Shown here in pieces: positions 20,852 through 29,187 of a DNA stretch of 64,000 bases. Source of the stretch: Halopseudomonas oceani (GTDB taxonomy: Bacteria; Pseudomonadota; Gammaproteobacteria; Pseudomonadales; Pseudomonadaceae); contig NZ_PPSK01000008.1 of assembly GCF_002903165.1 (NCBI RefSeq), forward strand, positions 1 through 64,000, in the 5' to 3' direction. The position numbers and the translations under genes were made by a program. The notes under the pieces are model-generated. The model saw nothing but the letters and a program-made list of their open reading frames with translations. It had not been told where the DNA came from and ran no database searches. Positions within the stretch are counted from its first letter, which is position 1, and the number at the start of each line of letters is the position of its first letter.

Positions 20852-22312
20852 TCAAATAGATATTTCCTCTGCCACGACCGCGGCGCGCGCTGTCTCCATT
20901 ATCAGTTGCCTAGCCAGAACCCCTAAGGTCATCACTGCCTGTTCAGTTGCCCTGTTCCAGGGAATACCGCAGTTCAAACGCAAGCAGTGATTGAACTGGT
21001 CCGAGTTACTGAACACCACGCCCGGTGCAATACTGATGTCGTGCTCCATCGCCCGGTTGAACAGCGTCAGCGTATCCACCCCGCCCGGCAAGCTCAGCCA
21101 GAGAATAAAGCCCCCTTTAGGACGCGTGATCTGGGTTCCTTCGGGAAAATACTGCTGAATCGCCAGTTGGAACTGACTTAGATTGGTGCAGTATTCCTGG
21201 CGAATATGCCGCAGATGCCGGTCGTATCCGCCGTTCTCCAGATAGGCGGCAACAGCCATCTGGCTAACACTGCAGGCAGACAGCGTGGTAAAGGTCTGCA
21301 ACTGCTCTATCGCTTGCTGGTAGCGGCGCGTAACCAGCCACCCGGTACGCACGCCGGGTGAAATGGTCTTGGAAAAGCTGGAGCAATAGATCACCGTATC
21401 TGAGCAGTCGAACGCCTTAAGCGCCTTGGACTGGCCGTGGTCGAACATCAGCTCGCCGTAGATATCGTCTTCAATGATCGTCAACTGACGCTGGGCCATC
21501 ATCGCCACCAGCTTGCGTTGGCGCGCTTCGGGCATCGTGGCTCCCATCGGATTACCGGCGCGCGCCGTCAGCACCAGCGCCTTGATCGGCCATTTATCCA
21601 GTGCACGTTGCAAGGCTTCCAAACTGAGACCGCTGTCAGGGTCGGTCGGAATCTCGACGACTTTCAGGTCCAGCAGTTGGCAAAGCTGCACCAGCCCGTA
21701 ATAGCTAGGGGACTCGGTCGCAATCAGATCACCTGGCCGGGTTACCGCCCGTAGCGACAGCTGCAGTGCTTCAACGCAGCCGTTGGTGATCACTACGTTG
21801 GCCGGATCGACCATCGCTCCGGCGTCACGCATACGTATCGCAACCTGCCGCCTGAGTGGCTCGTAGCCGGGGCTGAAGGTGTAGCTGAAAGCCTGTTGGC
21901 TATGAAAGCGAGTGACCTTGCTCATCTGCTGATGCAGAGCACGCAACGGTAGATAATCGCTGGAGGGCACCGCCGCACCCAGCGGTATTACGCCTTCGCG
22001 CCGGGCCTGGGACAGGATCTCGGTAATGATGCTGCTGCGGGTAACCGCGTACGGCGCCTCAACTTTGGCTATCTGCGGGGTTGGCGCAGTCAGTGCCGGC
22101 GTTTGGTGGACGTAATAGCCGGATTGCGGACGCGCGTGGATCAGGCCCTGATCCTCCAGGGTCGCATAGGCTTGCAGCACCGTGGCGTGGCTGACGCCTT
22201 TCTGAGTGCTCAGCTTGCGAACAGAGGGAACGCGCTCGCCGGGGCGATAGACCCCTTTCTGAATGTCTTCCGCCAGCTGTCGTGCAATTTTCTGATAGAG
22301 CAGACTGGTCAT
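20852..22312 (-). CDS. MocR-type regulator (GntR HTH fused to aminotransferase fold)
   Basis: The 486-residue protein combines a GntR winged helix at about residues 1-72 (YQKIARQLAEDIQKGVYRPGERVPSVRKLSTQKGVSHATVLQAYATLEDQGL) with a fold-type I aminotransferase domain. The PLP lysine is in YCSSFSKTISPGVRTGW, and TARAGNPMGATM and TIIEDDIYGEL match the cofactor-binding loops. MocR proteins use PLP adducts as effectors, for example in vitamin B6, GABA or taurine regulons. No divergent target is evident, since the next gene (a solute-binding protein) runs in the same direction upstream. Confidence 0.93.
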   Translation of the reverse strand: MTSLLYQKIARQLAEDIQKGVYRPGERVPSVRKLSTQKGVSHATVLQAYATLEDQGLIHARPQSGYYVHQTPALTAPTPQIAKVEAPYAVTRSSIITEILSQARREGVIPLGAAVPSSDYLPLRALHQQMSKVTRFHSQQAFSYTFSPGYEPLRRQVAIRMRDAGAMVDPANVVITNGCVEALQLSLRAVTRPGDLIATESPSYYGLVQLCQLLDLKVVEIPTDPDSGLSLEALQRALDKWPIKALVLTARAGNPMGATMPEARQRKLVAMMAQRQLTIIEDDIYGELMFDHGQSKALKAFDCSDTVIYCSSFSKTISPGVRTGWLVTRRYQQAIEQLQTFTTLSACSVSQMAVAAYLENGGYDRHLRHIRQEYCTNLSQFQLAIQQYFPEGTQITRPKGGFILWLSLPGGVDTLTLFNRAMEHDISIAPGVVFSNSDQFNHCLRLNCGIPWNRATEQAVMTLGVLARQLIMETARAAVVAEEISI

Positions 22313-22449
22313 GCTGGCGTCCTCCGGCGGGCTTTAACGGGAGCCTAAGAGTAACCTGTGTGACTAAATCCGTAACAGCTACAGATATAGCACAGTTGAC
22401 CAGTACAGATTCGCTGCCAGGGATCTGTTAGACCCAGGCAGCGTCTTCG

Positions 22450-23313
22450 CTACTCGGTGACCGGGATCTCGGCAGCCTCGACTGTCGGCTGGAACGGTGC
22501 GGCCCAGAGCTGGCGATACTTATCGAGCAGACGACTGGCCTGATTCCGCTGTGCCAGTTCCTGCATACCCAGCGCCAGTGCGGAACGCAGTGCCGGCGAA
22601 TTGCAGACGGAGTTATGGGAAATTGCCAGGTACAGCGGCGCATTGATGAACGAGCCTTCCAACGTATCCAGTTGCGCATCAACGCCCAGTTGCTGCGCCA
22701 GAGCCAGCCCCTGGTAGCGCTCGAGCACGACATAGTCCAGTTGGCCTTTGAGTAGCTTGCGCAGTGCGGACTCGCCGCTGCTCAGTCGCTGCAGTTGCAG
22801 GTGATCAGCGGCGTAGGTGTCAAATGACAACCCGAACCGACTGCCCTGCTGCGCTGCGCCGCGTTTGCCCTGCAAGTCCTGCCAACCGCTGTAGGGAAAA
22901 GCTGCCCCGCGTCGGACAAAGAACACGCTCGGCACATCCATGATTGGCGGGTACACGAAATCGAGTGAGCGCAACCGCTCTCGCGACAGAAAGACGCCGG
23001 CCATTACGTCGACCTGCCCCGCCTCTACCGCCTCAAGCGCCTTTTCACGGGAGCCAAGGTCGAGCAGTTCGACTGCGATACCCGAGTCCTCCAGCGCCAA
23101 CTGCAACATCTCGACAGCAACACCCGTCAGTTTTTCATCCCCTTCTGGAGCCCAGATCAGAGGTGGGTAGTCCGGGTTACCGGTGACCACGATGCGTTCG
23201 CAACTGTTTTCTACCGCTGCCTGGGCAAGCCCGCTTGCCAGCAAGGCGGCCAGAGCGCAAGCGTGTATCACTGAGGAAAGGCAGGTAATGCGAGGTGCCG
23301 CTGACTTGAACAT
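22450..23313 (-). CDS. Periplasmic solute-binding protein, amino-acid-ABC (PBP2) type
   Basis: The 287-residue protein has a Sec signal (about residues 1-32) and the family 3 solute-binding fold (IVVTGNPDYPPLIWAPEGDEKLTGVAVEMLQLAL, EAGQVDVMAGVFLSRERLRSLDFVYPPIMD, LKGQLDYVVLERYQGLALAQQLGV). There are no permease or ATPase genes nearby, so it may be an orphan receptor or serve a transporter elsewhere. A second protein of the same general type is at 57.8 kb. Ligand unknown. Confidence 0.88.
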   Translation of the reverse strand: MFKSAAPRITCLSSVIHACALAALLASGLAQAAVENSCERIVVTGNPDYPPLIWAPEGDEKLTGVAVEMLQLALEDSGIAVELLDLGSREKALEAVEAGQVDVMAGVFLSRERLRSLDFVYPPIMDVPSVFFVRRGAAFPYSGWQDLQGKRGAAQQGSRFGLSFDTYAADHLQLQRLSSGESALRKLLKGQLDYVVLERYQGLALAQQLGVDAQLDTLEGSFINAPLYLAISHNSVCNSPALRSALALGMQELAQRNQASRLLDKYRQLWAAPFQPTVEAAEIPVTE

Positions 23314-23382
23314 ATCAATCCCTTGCTGTGAAATCAGAAAGACCTGATTAGAGACTCGCCTTGGAGCACCAGAGTTCAGTCC

Positions 23383-23994
23383 TCAGGCTGCAACCCCGCT
23401 GTGGAATCGGAAGTCAGCATCATCAGCGAGAATAGCCTCGCGCTCAACGTCGGCAAAGCGTGCGACATGCTCATCAATGGGACCGTCTGCGTAGCCCTTG
23501 GCCAGCCGCAGATAGTCCTGATAGTGGCGCGCTTCTGACTTTAGCAGCGAACGATAGAAGTCACCCAGCTCTTCATCCAGGTGCGGAGCGAGCTTGGCAA
23601 AACGCTCGCATGAGCGCGCTTCGATGAACGCCCCGACAATCAGGGTGTCGATCAGGCGACCAGGCTCGGTGGTACGGACGTGCTGGCGCAGCCGCTGGGC
23701 GTAGTGACTGGCCGACAGGCCACGATAGCTAATTCCCCGCTTGGCCATGATCGCTGTAACCTGTTCGAAGTGGCGCAGCTCCTCGCGGGCTAGGCGCGAC
23801 ATCTTCTGCAGCAGATCGGGCTTGTCGACATAGCGGAACATCAGCATCAAGGCGGTAGATGCGGCCTTTTTCTCGCAATTGGCGTGATCTATCAGCAGTA
23901 TGTCTGGGTGAGCCAGCGCCTGTTCAATCCAGGCATCAGGCGTTCGGCAGGGCAGAAATGCAAGTAGTTCATCGGGCAGCATGGCGTCCGTCAC
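23383..23994 (-). CDS. miaE: tRNA 2-methylthio-N6-isopentenyladenosine hydroxylase MiaE
   Basis: MiaE is a nonheme diiron monooxygenase that hydroxylates ms2i6A37 of tRNA to ms2io6A. The 203-residue protein is a ferritin-like four-helix bundle. Candidate iron ligands are in DHANCEKKAAS (first Glu), REELRHFEQV (E-x2-H), FIEARSCERF and SEARHYQDY (E-x2-H). Length and start fit the Pseudomonas-type family. It is divergent from the universal stress protein gene. Confidence 0.94.
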   Translation of the reverse strand: MTDAMLPDELLAFLPCRTPDAWIEQALAHPDILLIDHANCEKKAASTALMLMFRYVDKPDLLQKMSRLAREELRHFEQVTAIMAKRGISYRGLSASHYAQRLRQHVRTTEPGRLIDTLIVGAFIEARSCERFAKLAPHLDEELGDFYRSLLKSEARHYQDYLRLAKGYADGPIDEHVARFADVEREAILADDADFRFHSGVAA

Positions 23995-24143
23995 AGGTCG
24001 ACTCTTTAACGCGACGCAGTATACCCGCTCTGGGTCGCCATCAGCAGCCCGAATAGATCTGGATCAACACAAGCCGGGTAAAAAACAGCTACATTCAGTA
24101 TAACGGTCACATACGTTAAAAAAATCAAGACAGGGAGAACCGC

Positions 24144-25004
24144 ATGCAAGCCGTCAAGCGCATTCTAGTAGTTATCGACCCAACCCAACAGGAACAGGTT
24201 GCACTGACCCGTGCCAGCCTTATTGCGGGCTTTATTGAATGCGAACTGCACCTTCTGGTGTGTGAGGACCGCCAGGATTACAGCGATCTGCTGGCGCGCC
24301 TGCGGGTGGAGCAGGATGCCAAGGGCGTTCGCTGCAGTGTCACCCAGGACTGGCACAACAACCTGACTGACACCATCTGCCGAGCGGTTACCCGTGAGGG
24401 CTGCGATCTGGTAGTCAAGCAGCATCGTCCGGACAACCCGTTGCGTAAGGCGTTGCTTACCCCCGATGACTGGAAGCTGCTGCGTTACTGCCCTGCCCCA
24501 GTGCTGATGGTTAAGAATGGCGACAGTTGGATGAAAGGCAACATACTGGCGGCCGTTGACGTGGGCAATCACGACGATCAGCACCACGTACTGCACGACA
24601 CCATTGTCAGTCATGCTGCAGACATCGCCGAAATGGTTGGCGGTCAGCTGCATCTGGTCAGTGCGCACCCGGCACCCATGCTCTCGTCCGCTGATCCCGA
24701 TTACCAGTTGAAAGAACGCATCGCCGCTGACTACCTGGAAAAGGCCGGACAGTACACTGCGCAGTACGGCATCGATTCGGCGCACTTGCATATCGCCGAA
24801 GGCCCGGCTGACTTCCTGATTCCGCAGGTTGCTGGCCAGCTAGGTGCCAGTGTCACCGTCATCGGCACCATCGCTCGCAAGGGCATCGCCGGCGCTCTGA
24901 TCGGCAACACTGCTGAGGTTGTGCTGGATCAACTCAACAGTGACATTCTGGTACTGAAGCCGGAGGACACGCTGGCTCACCTTGAGGCACTGCTGGAGAA
25001 GTAA
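24144..25004 (+). CDS. Tandem universal stress protein (UspE-like)
   Basis: The 286-residue protein consists of two Usp domains (about residues 5-135 and 150-275). The second contains a variant of the nucleotide-binding G-x2-G-x9-G-(S/T) motif (VIGTIARKGIAGALIGNTAE). Two-domain Usp proteins of the UspE type assist survival in stress and anaerobiosis. The gene has a GGGAG ribosome site and its own promoter region; I saw no clear Anr box. It is convergent with the DUF1289 gene. Confidence 0.9.
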   Translation: MQAVKRILVVIDPTQQEQVALTRASLIAGFIECELHLLVCEDRQDYSDLLARLRVEQDAKGVRCSVTQDWHNNLTDTICRAVTREGCDLVVKQHRPDNPLRKALLTPDDWKLLRYCPAPVLMVKNGDSWMKGNILAAVDVGNHDDQHHVLHDTIVSHAADIAEMVGGQLHLVSAHPAPMLSSADPDYQLKERIAADYLEKAGQYTAQYGIDSAHLHIAEGPADFLIPQVAGQLGASVTVIGTIARKGIAGALIGNTAEVVLDQLNSDILVLKPEDTLAHLEALLEK

Positions 25005-25015
25005 GTAGAGTCTGT

Positions 25016-25468
25016 CTACGCGACCGGCGGCATTCGCCGGTCGTAATAGGCTTGGGAAAGCGCAAAGAAGGCTTGATCCACGTCATCCCGCAACTGACGG
25101 GTTGGCATGCTAACCCACTCCCCTCTCAGCCTGAGACCCGCAGCACCCAACGGTTCGTCCCCAAGTCGGGCAAGCAGCCGCAACACCTTCATGCCCAGCG
25201 GCATAGCGGCATCGACAGCTACCTTGTAATACTCAAGCGCCCGGTTCAGCTCCACCGCTGAAACCAGTTCCACCCGAGCCATAATCACCTGCTCAATCAA
25301 TTGCTCCAGTCGCTGCCAGACGGCCGCCCGGGCATGGGTATCGTAGCGGTTCCAGTCAACAATCTCGTGACTGAAACGCTTGCAGCCACGACAGACCTGA
25401 TCCCCGTAAACCGTGGAGCACAAGCCCACACAGGGCGTTTTACTGGAATAGGTTGGACGATCCACCAT
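25016..25468 (-). CDS. DUF1289 domain protein with N-terminal cysteine cluster
   Basis: The 150-residue protein starts with the DUF1289 signature, a short Cys-rich motif (CVGLCSTVYGDQVCRGCKRF) followed by WNRY and a helical stretch, suggesting a metal site. The rest is helical with no recognised domain. The function of DUF1289 is not established. The start at 25468 (MVDRPTYSSKTP) places the Cys motif near the N-terminus as usual; an upstream start adds seven basic residues. It is convergent with the stress-protein gene. Confidence 0.8.
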   Translation of the reverse strand: MVDRPTYSSKTPCVGLCSTVYGDQVCRGCKRFSHEIVDWNRYDTHARAAVWQRLEQLIEQVIMARVELVSAVELNRALEYYKVAVDAAMPLGMKVLRLLARLGDEPLGAAGLRLRGEWVSMPTRQLRDDVDQAFFALSQAYYDRRMPPVA

Positions 25469-25564
25469 ACTGACAACCCGCCTGCGCATGAAACGCGCAT
25501 GATAAACGACACGCCGTGACAGGCACAGCCATGTGACTCAACCGGGATACAACTGCGTGGCAAC

Positions 25565-25593
25565 TTAACTTTGTGCGTTGCATCCTGTAGAAT
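25565..25593 (+). promoter_or_regulatory. Candidate sigma-70 promoter of acnB
   Basis: TTAACT at 25565-25570 and TAGAAT at 25588-25593 are separated by 17 bases, matching four and five of six consensus positions. It is the best pair seen upstream of acnB; no experimental support. Confidence 0.35.
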
Positions 25594-25723
25594 CAGCCCG
25601 CCGTTAGGGCTGTGTTTCAGGCGTTCGCCCGCAACCCGTTACGTATCTGCCACCAGTTACCCAGGTTGCCCCCCACCAATACGGGCAGACGTCTGTAACA
25701 GTCTTATTTGTCGGCACACTTTA

Positions 25724-25773
25724 GGGAAGCACTGAATAACTCCCTTGGCCAAGATGCTTATTCAGTGCTTCCC
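25724..25773. repeat. 50-base interrupted palindrome in the acnB leader
   Basis: Perfect 16-base arms (GGGAAGCACTGAATAA at 25724-25739 and its complement at 25758-25773) enclose a second palindrome, CTTGGCCAAG (25744-25753), with exactly the same centre; only four bases on each side break the symmetry. Equivalent reading: two 25-base imperfect repeats placed head to head. It could be an RNA hairpin, a binding site for a dimeric protein, or joined insertion-sequence ends. No transposase gene is present. Confidence 0.85.
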
Positions 25774-25792
25774 GGGGTCCGAGAGGATGACC

Positions 25793-25810
25793 GTTCCACT
25801 TCGGTGGAAC
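25793..25810 (+). other. UUCG-capped hairpin in the acnB leader
   Basis: GTTCCAC (25793-25799) pairs perfectly with GTGGAAC (25804-25810) around a TTCG tetraloop, a very stable RNA fold. It ends eight bases before the acnB ribosome site, so it may influence initiation or mRNA stability. Confidence 0.6.
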
Positions 25811-25831
25811 AGACTGATGAGGGTAATAACT

Positions 25832-28426
25832 GTGCTTGAAGCCTATCGCAAACACGTTGAAGAGCGCGCCGCTCAGGGCATCGTGCCCCAGCCGCTAAAC
25901 GCCGAACAAACTGCTGGTCTGGTAGACCTGCTGAAAAACCCGCCGGCAGGTGAAGAAGCGTTTCTGCTTGACCTGCTGACCAACCGCGTCCCGCCGGGCG
26001 TTGACGAAGCCGCCTACGTCAAGGCCGGTTTCCTCTCCGCTATCGCCAAGGGCGAAGCCACCTCTCCGCTGCTGACCAAAGAGCGCGCAGTTGAGCTGCT
26101 GGGCACCATGCAGGGCGGCTACAACATCGCCACTCTGGTTGAGCTGCTGGATGACGCCGCACTGGCCGCTACTGCCGCGGAACAACTCAAGCACACCCTA
26201 CTGATGTTTGACGCATTCCACGATGTTGCCGAGAAGGCCAAGGCCGGCAACGCCCACGCTAAGGCAGTCCTGCAGTCCTGGGCTGACGGCGAATGGTTCG
26301 TCAACAAGCCAGCTGTTGCTGAGAAGATTTCCCTGACCGTTTTCAAGGTTCCTGGCGAAACCAACACCGACGACCTGTCTCCGGCACCTGACGCCTGGTC
26401 TCGCCCGGATATCCCGCTGCACGCTCTGGCAATGCTGAAAATGGCACGTGACGGCATCGAGCCGGTCGAGCCAGGTGCTGTTGGCCCGCTCAAGCAGATC
26501 GAAGAAGTTAAAGCCAAGGGCTTCCCGGTTGCTTACGTTGGTGATGTAGTGGGTACCGGTTCTTCCCGCAAGTCCGCCACCAACTCCGTTCTGTGGTTCT
26601 TCGGTGATGACATCCCGAACGTTCCGAACAAGCGTGCAGGCGGTTTCTGCTTCGGCTCCAAGATTGCCCCGATCTTCTACAACACCATGGAAGACGCTGG
26701 CGCCCTGCCGATCGAGTTTGATTGCACCGACCTGAACATGGGCGACGTTATCGACGTTTACCCCTACGAAGGCAAGGTCTGCAAGCACGGCACTGACGAC
26801 GTCATCACCACCTTTGAGCTGAAGACTCAGGTGCTGCTGGACGAAGTACGCGCTGGCGGTCGTATCCCGCTGATCATCGGTCGCGGTCTGACCGAGAAGG
26901 CTCGCACTGAGCTGGGTCTGGGTACTTCCGACCTGTTCCGCAAACCGGAACAACCGGCAGACACTGGCAAGGGTTATACCCTGGCTCAGAAAATGGTGGG
27001 CAAGGCCTGCGGCGTGGAAGGTATTCGCCCCGGTACCTATTGCGAACCGAAAATGACTACCGTTGGTTCTCAGGACACCACCGGCCCGATGACCCGTGAC
27101 GAGCTGAAAGACCTGGCGTGCCTGGGCTTCTCGGCTGATCTGGTCATGCAGTCTTTCTGCCACACAGCGGCGTATCCGAAACCGATCGACGTGACCACTC
27201 ACCACACCCTGCCCGACTTCATCCACAACCGTGGTGGTGTTGCGCTGCGTCCGGGTGACGGCATCATCCACAGCTGGTTGAACCGCATGCTGCTGCCCGA
27301 TACCGTTGGTACCGGTGGTGACTCGCACACCCGCTTCCCGATGGGCATCTCCTTCCCGGCCGGTTCCGGCCTGGTCGCCTTCGCAGCCGCCACCGGCGTC
27401 ATGCCGCTGGACATGCCGGAATCCGTTCTGGTTCGCTTCAAGGGCGAGATGCAACCTGGCATCACCCTGCGTGACCTGGTTCATGCCATCCCCTACTACG
27501 CTATTCAGCAAGGTCTGCTGACCGTCGAGAAGAAAGGCAAGAAGAACATCTTCTCCGGCCGCATTCTCGAGATCGAAGGCCTGGATCACCTGACTGCCGA
27601 ACAGGCATTCGAGCTGTCCGATGCGTCCGCCGAGCGTTCCGCTGCCGGCTGTACCATCAAGCTGAGCGAAGAGTCGGTTGCCGAGTACCTGAAGTCCAAC
27701 ATCGTCTTGCTGCGCTGGATGATCGCCAACGGCTACCAGGATCCGCGTACGCTGGAGCGTCGTGCTCAGGCGATGGAAGAATGGCTGGCCAATCCGAACC
27801 TGATGGCTGCCGATGCTGACGCCGAGTACGCTGCCGTGATCGAAATCGATCTGGCTGACGTCAAGGAGCCGGTACTCTGTGCGCCGAACGACCCGGACGA
27901 TGCCCGCCTGCTGTCCTCCGTACAGGGCGAGAAGATCGACGAAGTCTTCATCGGCTCGTGCATGACCAACATCGGTCACTTCCGCGCTGCGGGCAAGCTG
28001 CTCGAGAAGAATAAGGGCGCTCTGCCGACTCGTCTGTGGCTGGCTCCGCCGACCAAGATGGATCAGTACCAGCTGACCGAAGAAGGCTACTACGGCATCT
28101 ACGGTAAAGCGGGCGCGCGTATGGAAATGCCGGGTTGCTCGCTGTGCATGGGTAACCAGGCGCGCGTTGCGGCGAAGTCCACCGTTGTCTCCACCTCCAC
28201 ACGGAACTTCCCGAACCGTTTGGGTGATGGCGCTGACGTGTACCTTGCCTCTGCCGAGCTGGCATCGGTTGCGTCCATCCTGGGCCGCCTGCCGACTGTT
28301 GAAGAGTACATGGGCTACGCTGCTGATCTGAACAGCATGGCAGCTGATGTCTATCGCTACATGAACTTCAACGAAATCGAGTCCTACCAGAAAGCCGCTG
28401 CGTCCATCCCGGTCGCACAGGTCTGA
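25832..28426 (+). CDS. acnB: Aconitate hydratase B
   Basis: AcnB interconverts citrate and isocitrate (and 2-methylisocitrate) in the TCA cycle, using a 4Fe-4S cluster; the apo form of the family can bind mRNA. The 864-residue protein aligns throughout with E. coli AcnB: N-terminal HEAT-like and swivel domains, then the catalytic domains. The cluster cysteines are in [12 protein letters not shown] and CSLCMGN. Translation starts at a GTG at 25832 ([16 protein letters not shown] follows) preceded by GAGGG; an upstream ATG would add non-conserved residues encoded by the palindromic leader. A strong terminator follows. No Fur box is seen. Confidence 0.98.
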   Translation: MLEAYRKHVEERAAQGIVPQPLNAEQTAGLVDLLKNPPAGEEAFLLDLLTNRVPPGVDEAAYVKAGFLSAIAKGEATSPLLTKERAVELLGTMQGGYNIATLVELLDDAALAATAAEQLKHTLLMFDAFHDVAEKAKAGNAHAKAVLQSWADGEWFVNKPAVAEKISLTVFKVPGETNTDDLSPAPDAWSRPDIPLHALAMLKMARDGIEPVEPGAVGPLKQIEEVKAKGFPVAYVGDVVGTGSSRKSATNSVLWFFGDDIPNVPNKRAGGFCFGSKIAPIFYNTMEDAGALPIEFDCTDLNMGDVIDVYPYEGKVCKHGTDDVITTFELKTQVLLDEVRAGGRIPLIIGRGLTEKARTELGLGTSDLFRKPEQPADTGKGYTLAQKMVGKACGVEGIRPGTYCEPKMTTVGSQDTTGPMTRDELKDLACLGFSADLVMQSFCHTAAYPKPIDVTTHHTLPDFIHNRGGVALRPGDGIIHSWLNRMLLPDTVGTGGDSHTRFPMGISFPAGSGLVAFAAATGVMPLDMPESVLVRFKGEMQPGITLRDLVHAIPYYAIQQGLLTVEKKGKKNIFSGRILEIEGLDHLTAEQAFELSDASAERSAAGCTIKLSEESVAEYLKSNIVLLRWMIANGYQDPRTLERRAQAMEEWLANPNLMAADADAEYAAVIEIDLADVKEPVLCAPNDPDDARLLSSVQGEKIDEVFIGSCMTNIGHFRAAGKLLEKNKGALPTRLWLAPPTKMDQYQLTEEGYYGIYGKAGARMEMPGCSLCMGNQARVAAKSTVVSTSTRNFPNRLGDGADVYLASAELASVASILGRLPTVEEYMGYAADLNSMAADVYRYMNFNEIESYQKAAASIPVAQV

Positions 28427-28437
28427 TAGCTGACCCG

Positions 28438-28470
28438 AAAAAAGCCCCGCATTAGCGGGGCTTTTTTTTG
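28438..28470. terminator. Bidirectional terminator between acnB and tetR genes
   Basis: Nine-base stem AAGCCCCGC (28442-28450) with GCGGGGCTT (28455-28463), loop ATTA, an A-run before it and a run of T after it. It serves both convergent genes. Confidence 0.9.
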
Positions 28471-28495
28471 CTTGAAATCCCTGTCAGCGCCAGGC

Positions 28496-29104
28496 TTAGG
28501 CGAGCAACGACAGTCCCAATTTCAGCGCTGTTTCGGTCACTGCCTCAACCGGTTGGGCATACCCGGAGGCCATCCAGTACAGCGCAATGTGAATTACCCC
28601 ACCCAGGATTCCAGCCTGCAGCATTTCGTCAAAATGCTCACCAGGATGTGCCAGTGCCCGAGTCATGTCTTCACTACTGGCTTTCAGCGCCTGATCGATC
28701 GCCTCGTCTACCGCAGGGCTGATGCCGCGAATATCAATGAACAACAGACGCGCGAGCTTGGGGTTGTCACGCAGAAAGCTGAAATAGGCGTGCAGCATCG
28801 CCCGGCTTCGGGCCATTCGATCTTCACCGGCGGCTTGCGCTGCGGCCATATTGAGCTCTCGTACCTGACGAGCTGCCTGCTCGTAACAGGCAATCAGCAA
28901 CTCATCACTGTGCCCGAATGATTCGTAGAAGTAACGCTGGGTCAGGCCTGCAGCATCACATACCTGCTTGACGCCGGAGTGACGGTACCCAAACTCACCA
29001 TAGACCTGGGTCGCAGCGTCGATAAGTTGCTGACGTCGCAACGCCCTGCGCTCCTCGGTAGAGGAACCACGATAACGACGTTTGACGGTAGTAGCTGTAT
29101 TCAT
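28496..29104 (-). CDS. TetR-family repressor of the BVMO operon
   Basis: The 202-residue protein has a TetR N-terminal helix-turn-helix (RRQQLIDAATQVYGEFGYRHSGVKQVCDAAGLTQRYFYESFG) and an all-helical ligand domain. The ATG at 29104 is used; an upstream TTG frame would run into operator DNA. Two copies of an 18-base palindrome lie in the 83-base gap between this gene and the divergent monooxygenase gene, so it very likely represses both. The inducer is probably a substrate or intermediate of the adjacent Baeyer-Villiger pathway, by inference. Confidence 0.92.
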   Translation of the reverse strand: MNTATTVKRRYRGSSTEERRALRRQQLIDAATQVYGEFGYRHSGVKQVCDAAGLTQRYFYESFGHSDELLIACYEQAARQVRELNMAAAQAAGEDRMARSRAMLHAYFSFLRDNPKLARLLFIDIRGISPAVDEAIDQALKASSEDMTRALAHPGEHFDEMLQAGILGGVIHIALYWMASGYAQPVEAVTETALKLGLSLLA

Positions 29105-29115
29105 GCAATGAATTC

Positions 29116-29133
29116 TGACAATAGGGATTGCCA
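29116..29133. promoter_or_regulatory. TetR operator O1 (imperfect)
   Basis: TGACAATAGGGATTGCCA is identical to O2 at 14 of 18 positions. It begins 11 bases upstream of the tetR ATG and overlaps the -35 element of the monooxygenase promoter candidate. Confidence 0.7.
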
Positions 29134-29156
29134 AAGCATATATGACAATCTAGATT
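29128..29156 (+). promoter_or_regulatory. Candidate promoter of the BVMO operon
   Basis: TTGCCA at 29128-29133 and TAGATT at 29151-29156, 17 bases apart. The -35 element lies in operator O1 and the -10 element in operator O2, so bound repressor would exclude RNA polymerase. Confidence 0.45.
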
Positions 29157-29160
29157 GTCA
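29143..29160. promoter_or_regulatory. TetR operator O2 (perfect palindrome)
   Basis: TGACAATCTAGATTGTCA is a perfect 18-base palindrome, 27 bases from O1 and 27 bases before the monooxygenase ATG. Such size and symmetry are typical for TetR-family operators. Confidence 0.8.
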
Positions 29161-29187
29161 CCACTACCCACGTGACGGGACACCACA

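Larger units (their letters stand above)
25469..25831. other. Leader region of acnB
   Basis: A 363-base non-coding stretch. It holds a candidate promoter (25565-25593), a 50-base interrupted palindrome (25724-25773), a UUCG hairpin (25793-25810) and a GAGGG ribosome site at 25819-25823. If the promoter is real, the acnB mRNA has an unusually long structured leader of about 230 bases. Confidence 0.55.

Noticed and set aside
25724-25773. Calling the acnB palindrome an insertion sequence or MITE
   Set aside because: There is no transposase, no internal sequence of element length and no target-site duplication that I can see; only a repeat is reported.
26198-27979. 593-residue open frame antisense to acnB
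   Set aside because: It lies wholly opposite a strongly conserved gene and its product is Gln/His/Val-rich without domains; it is an effect of codon bias.
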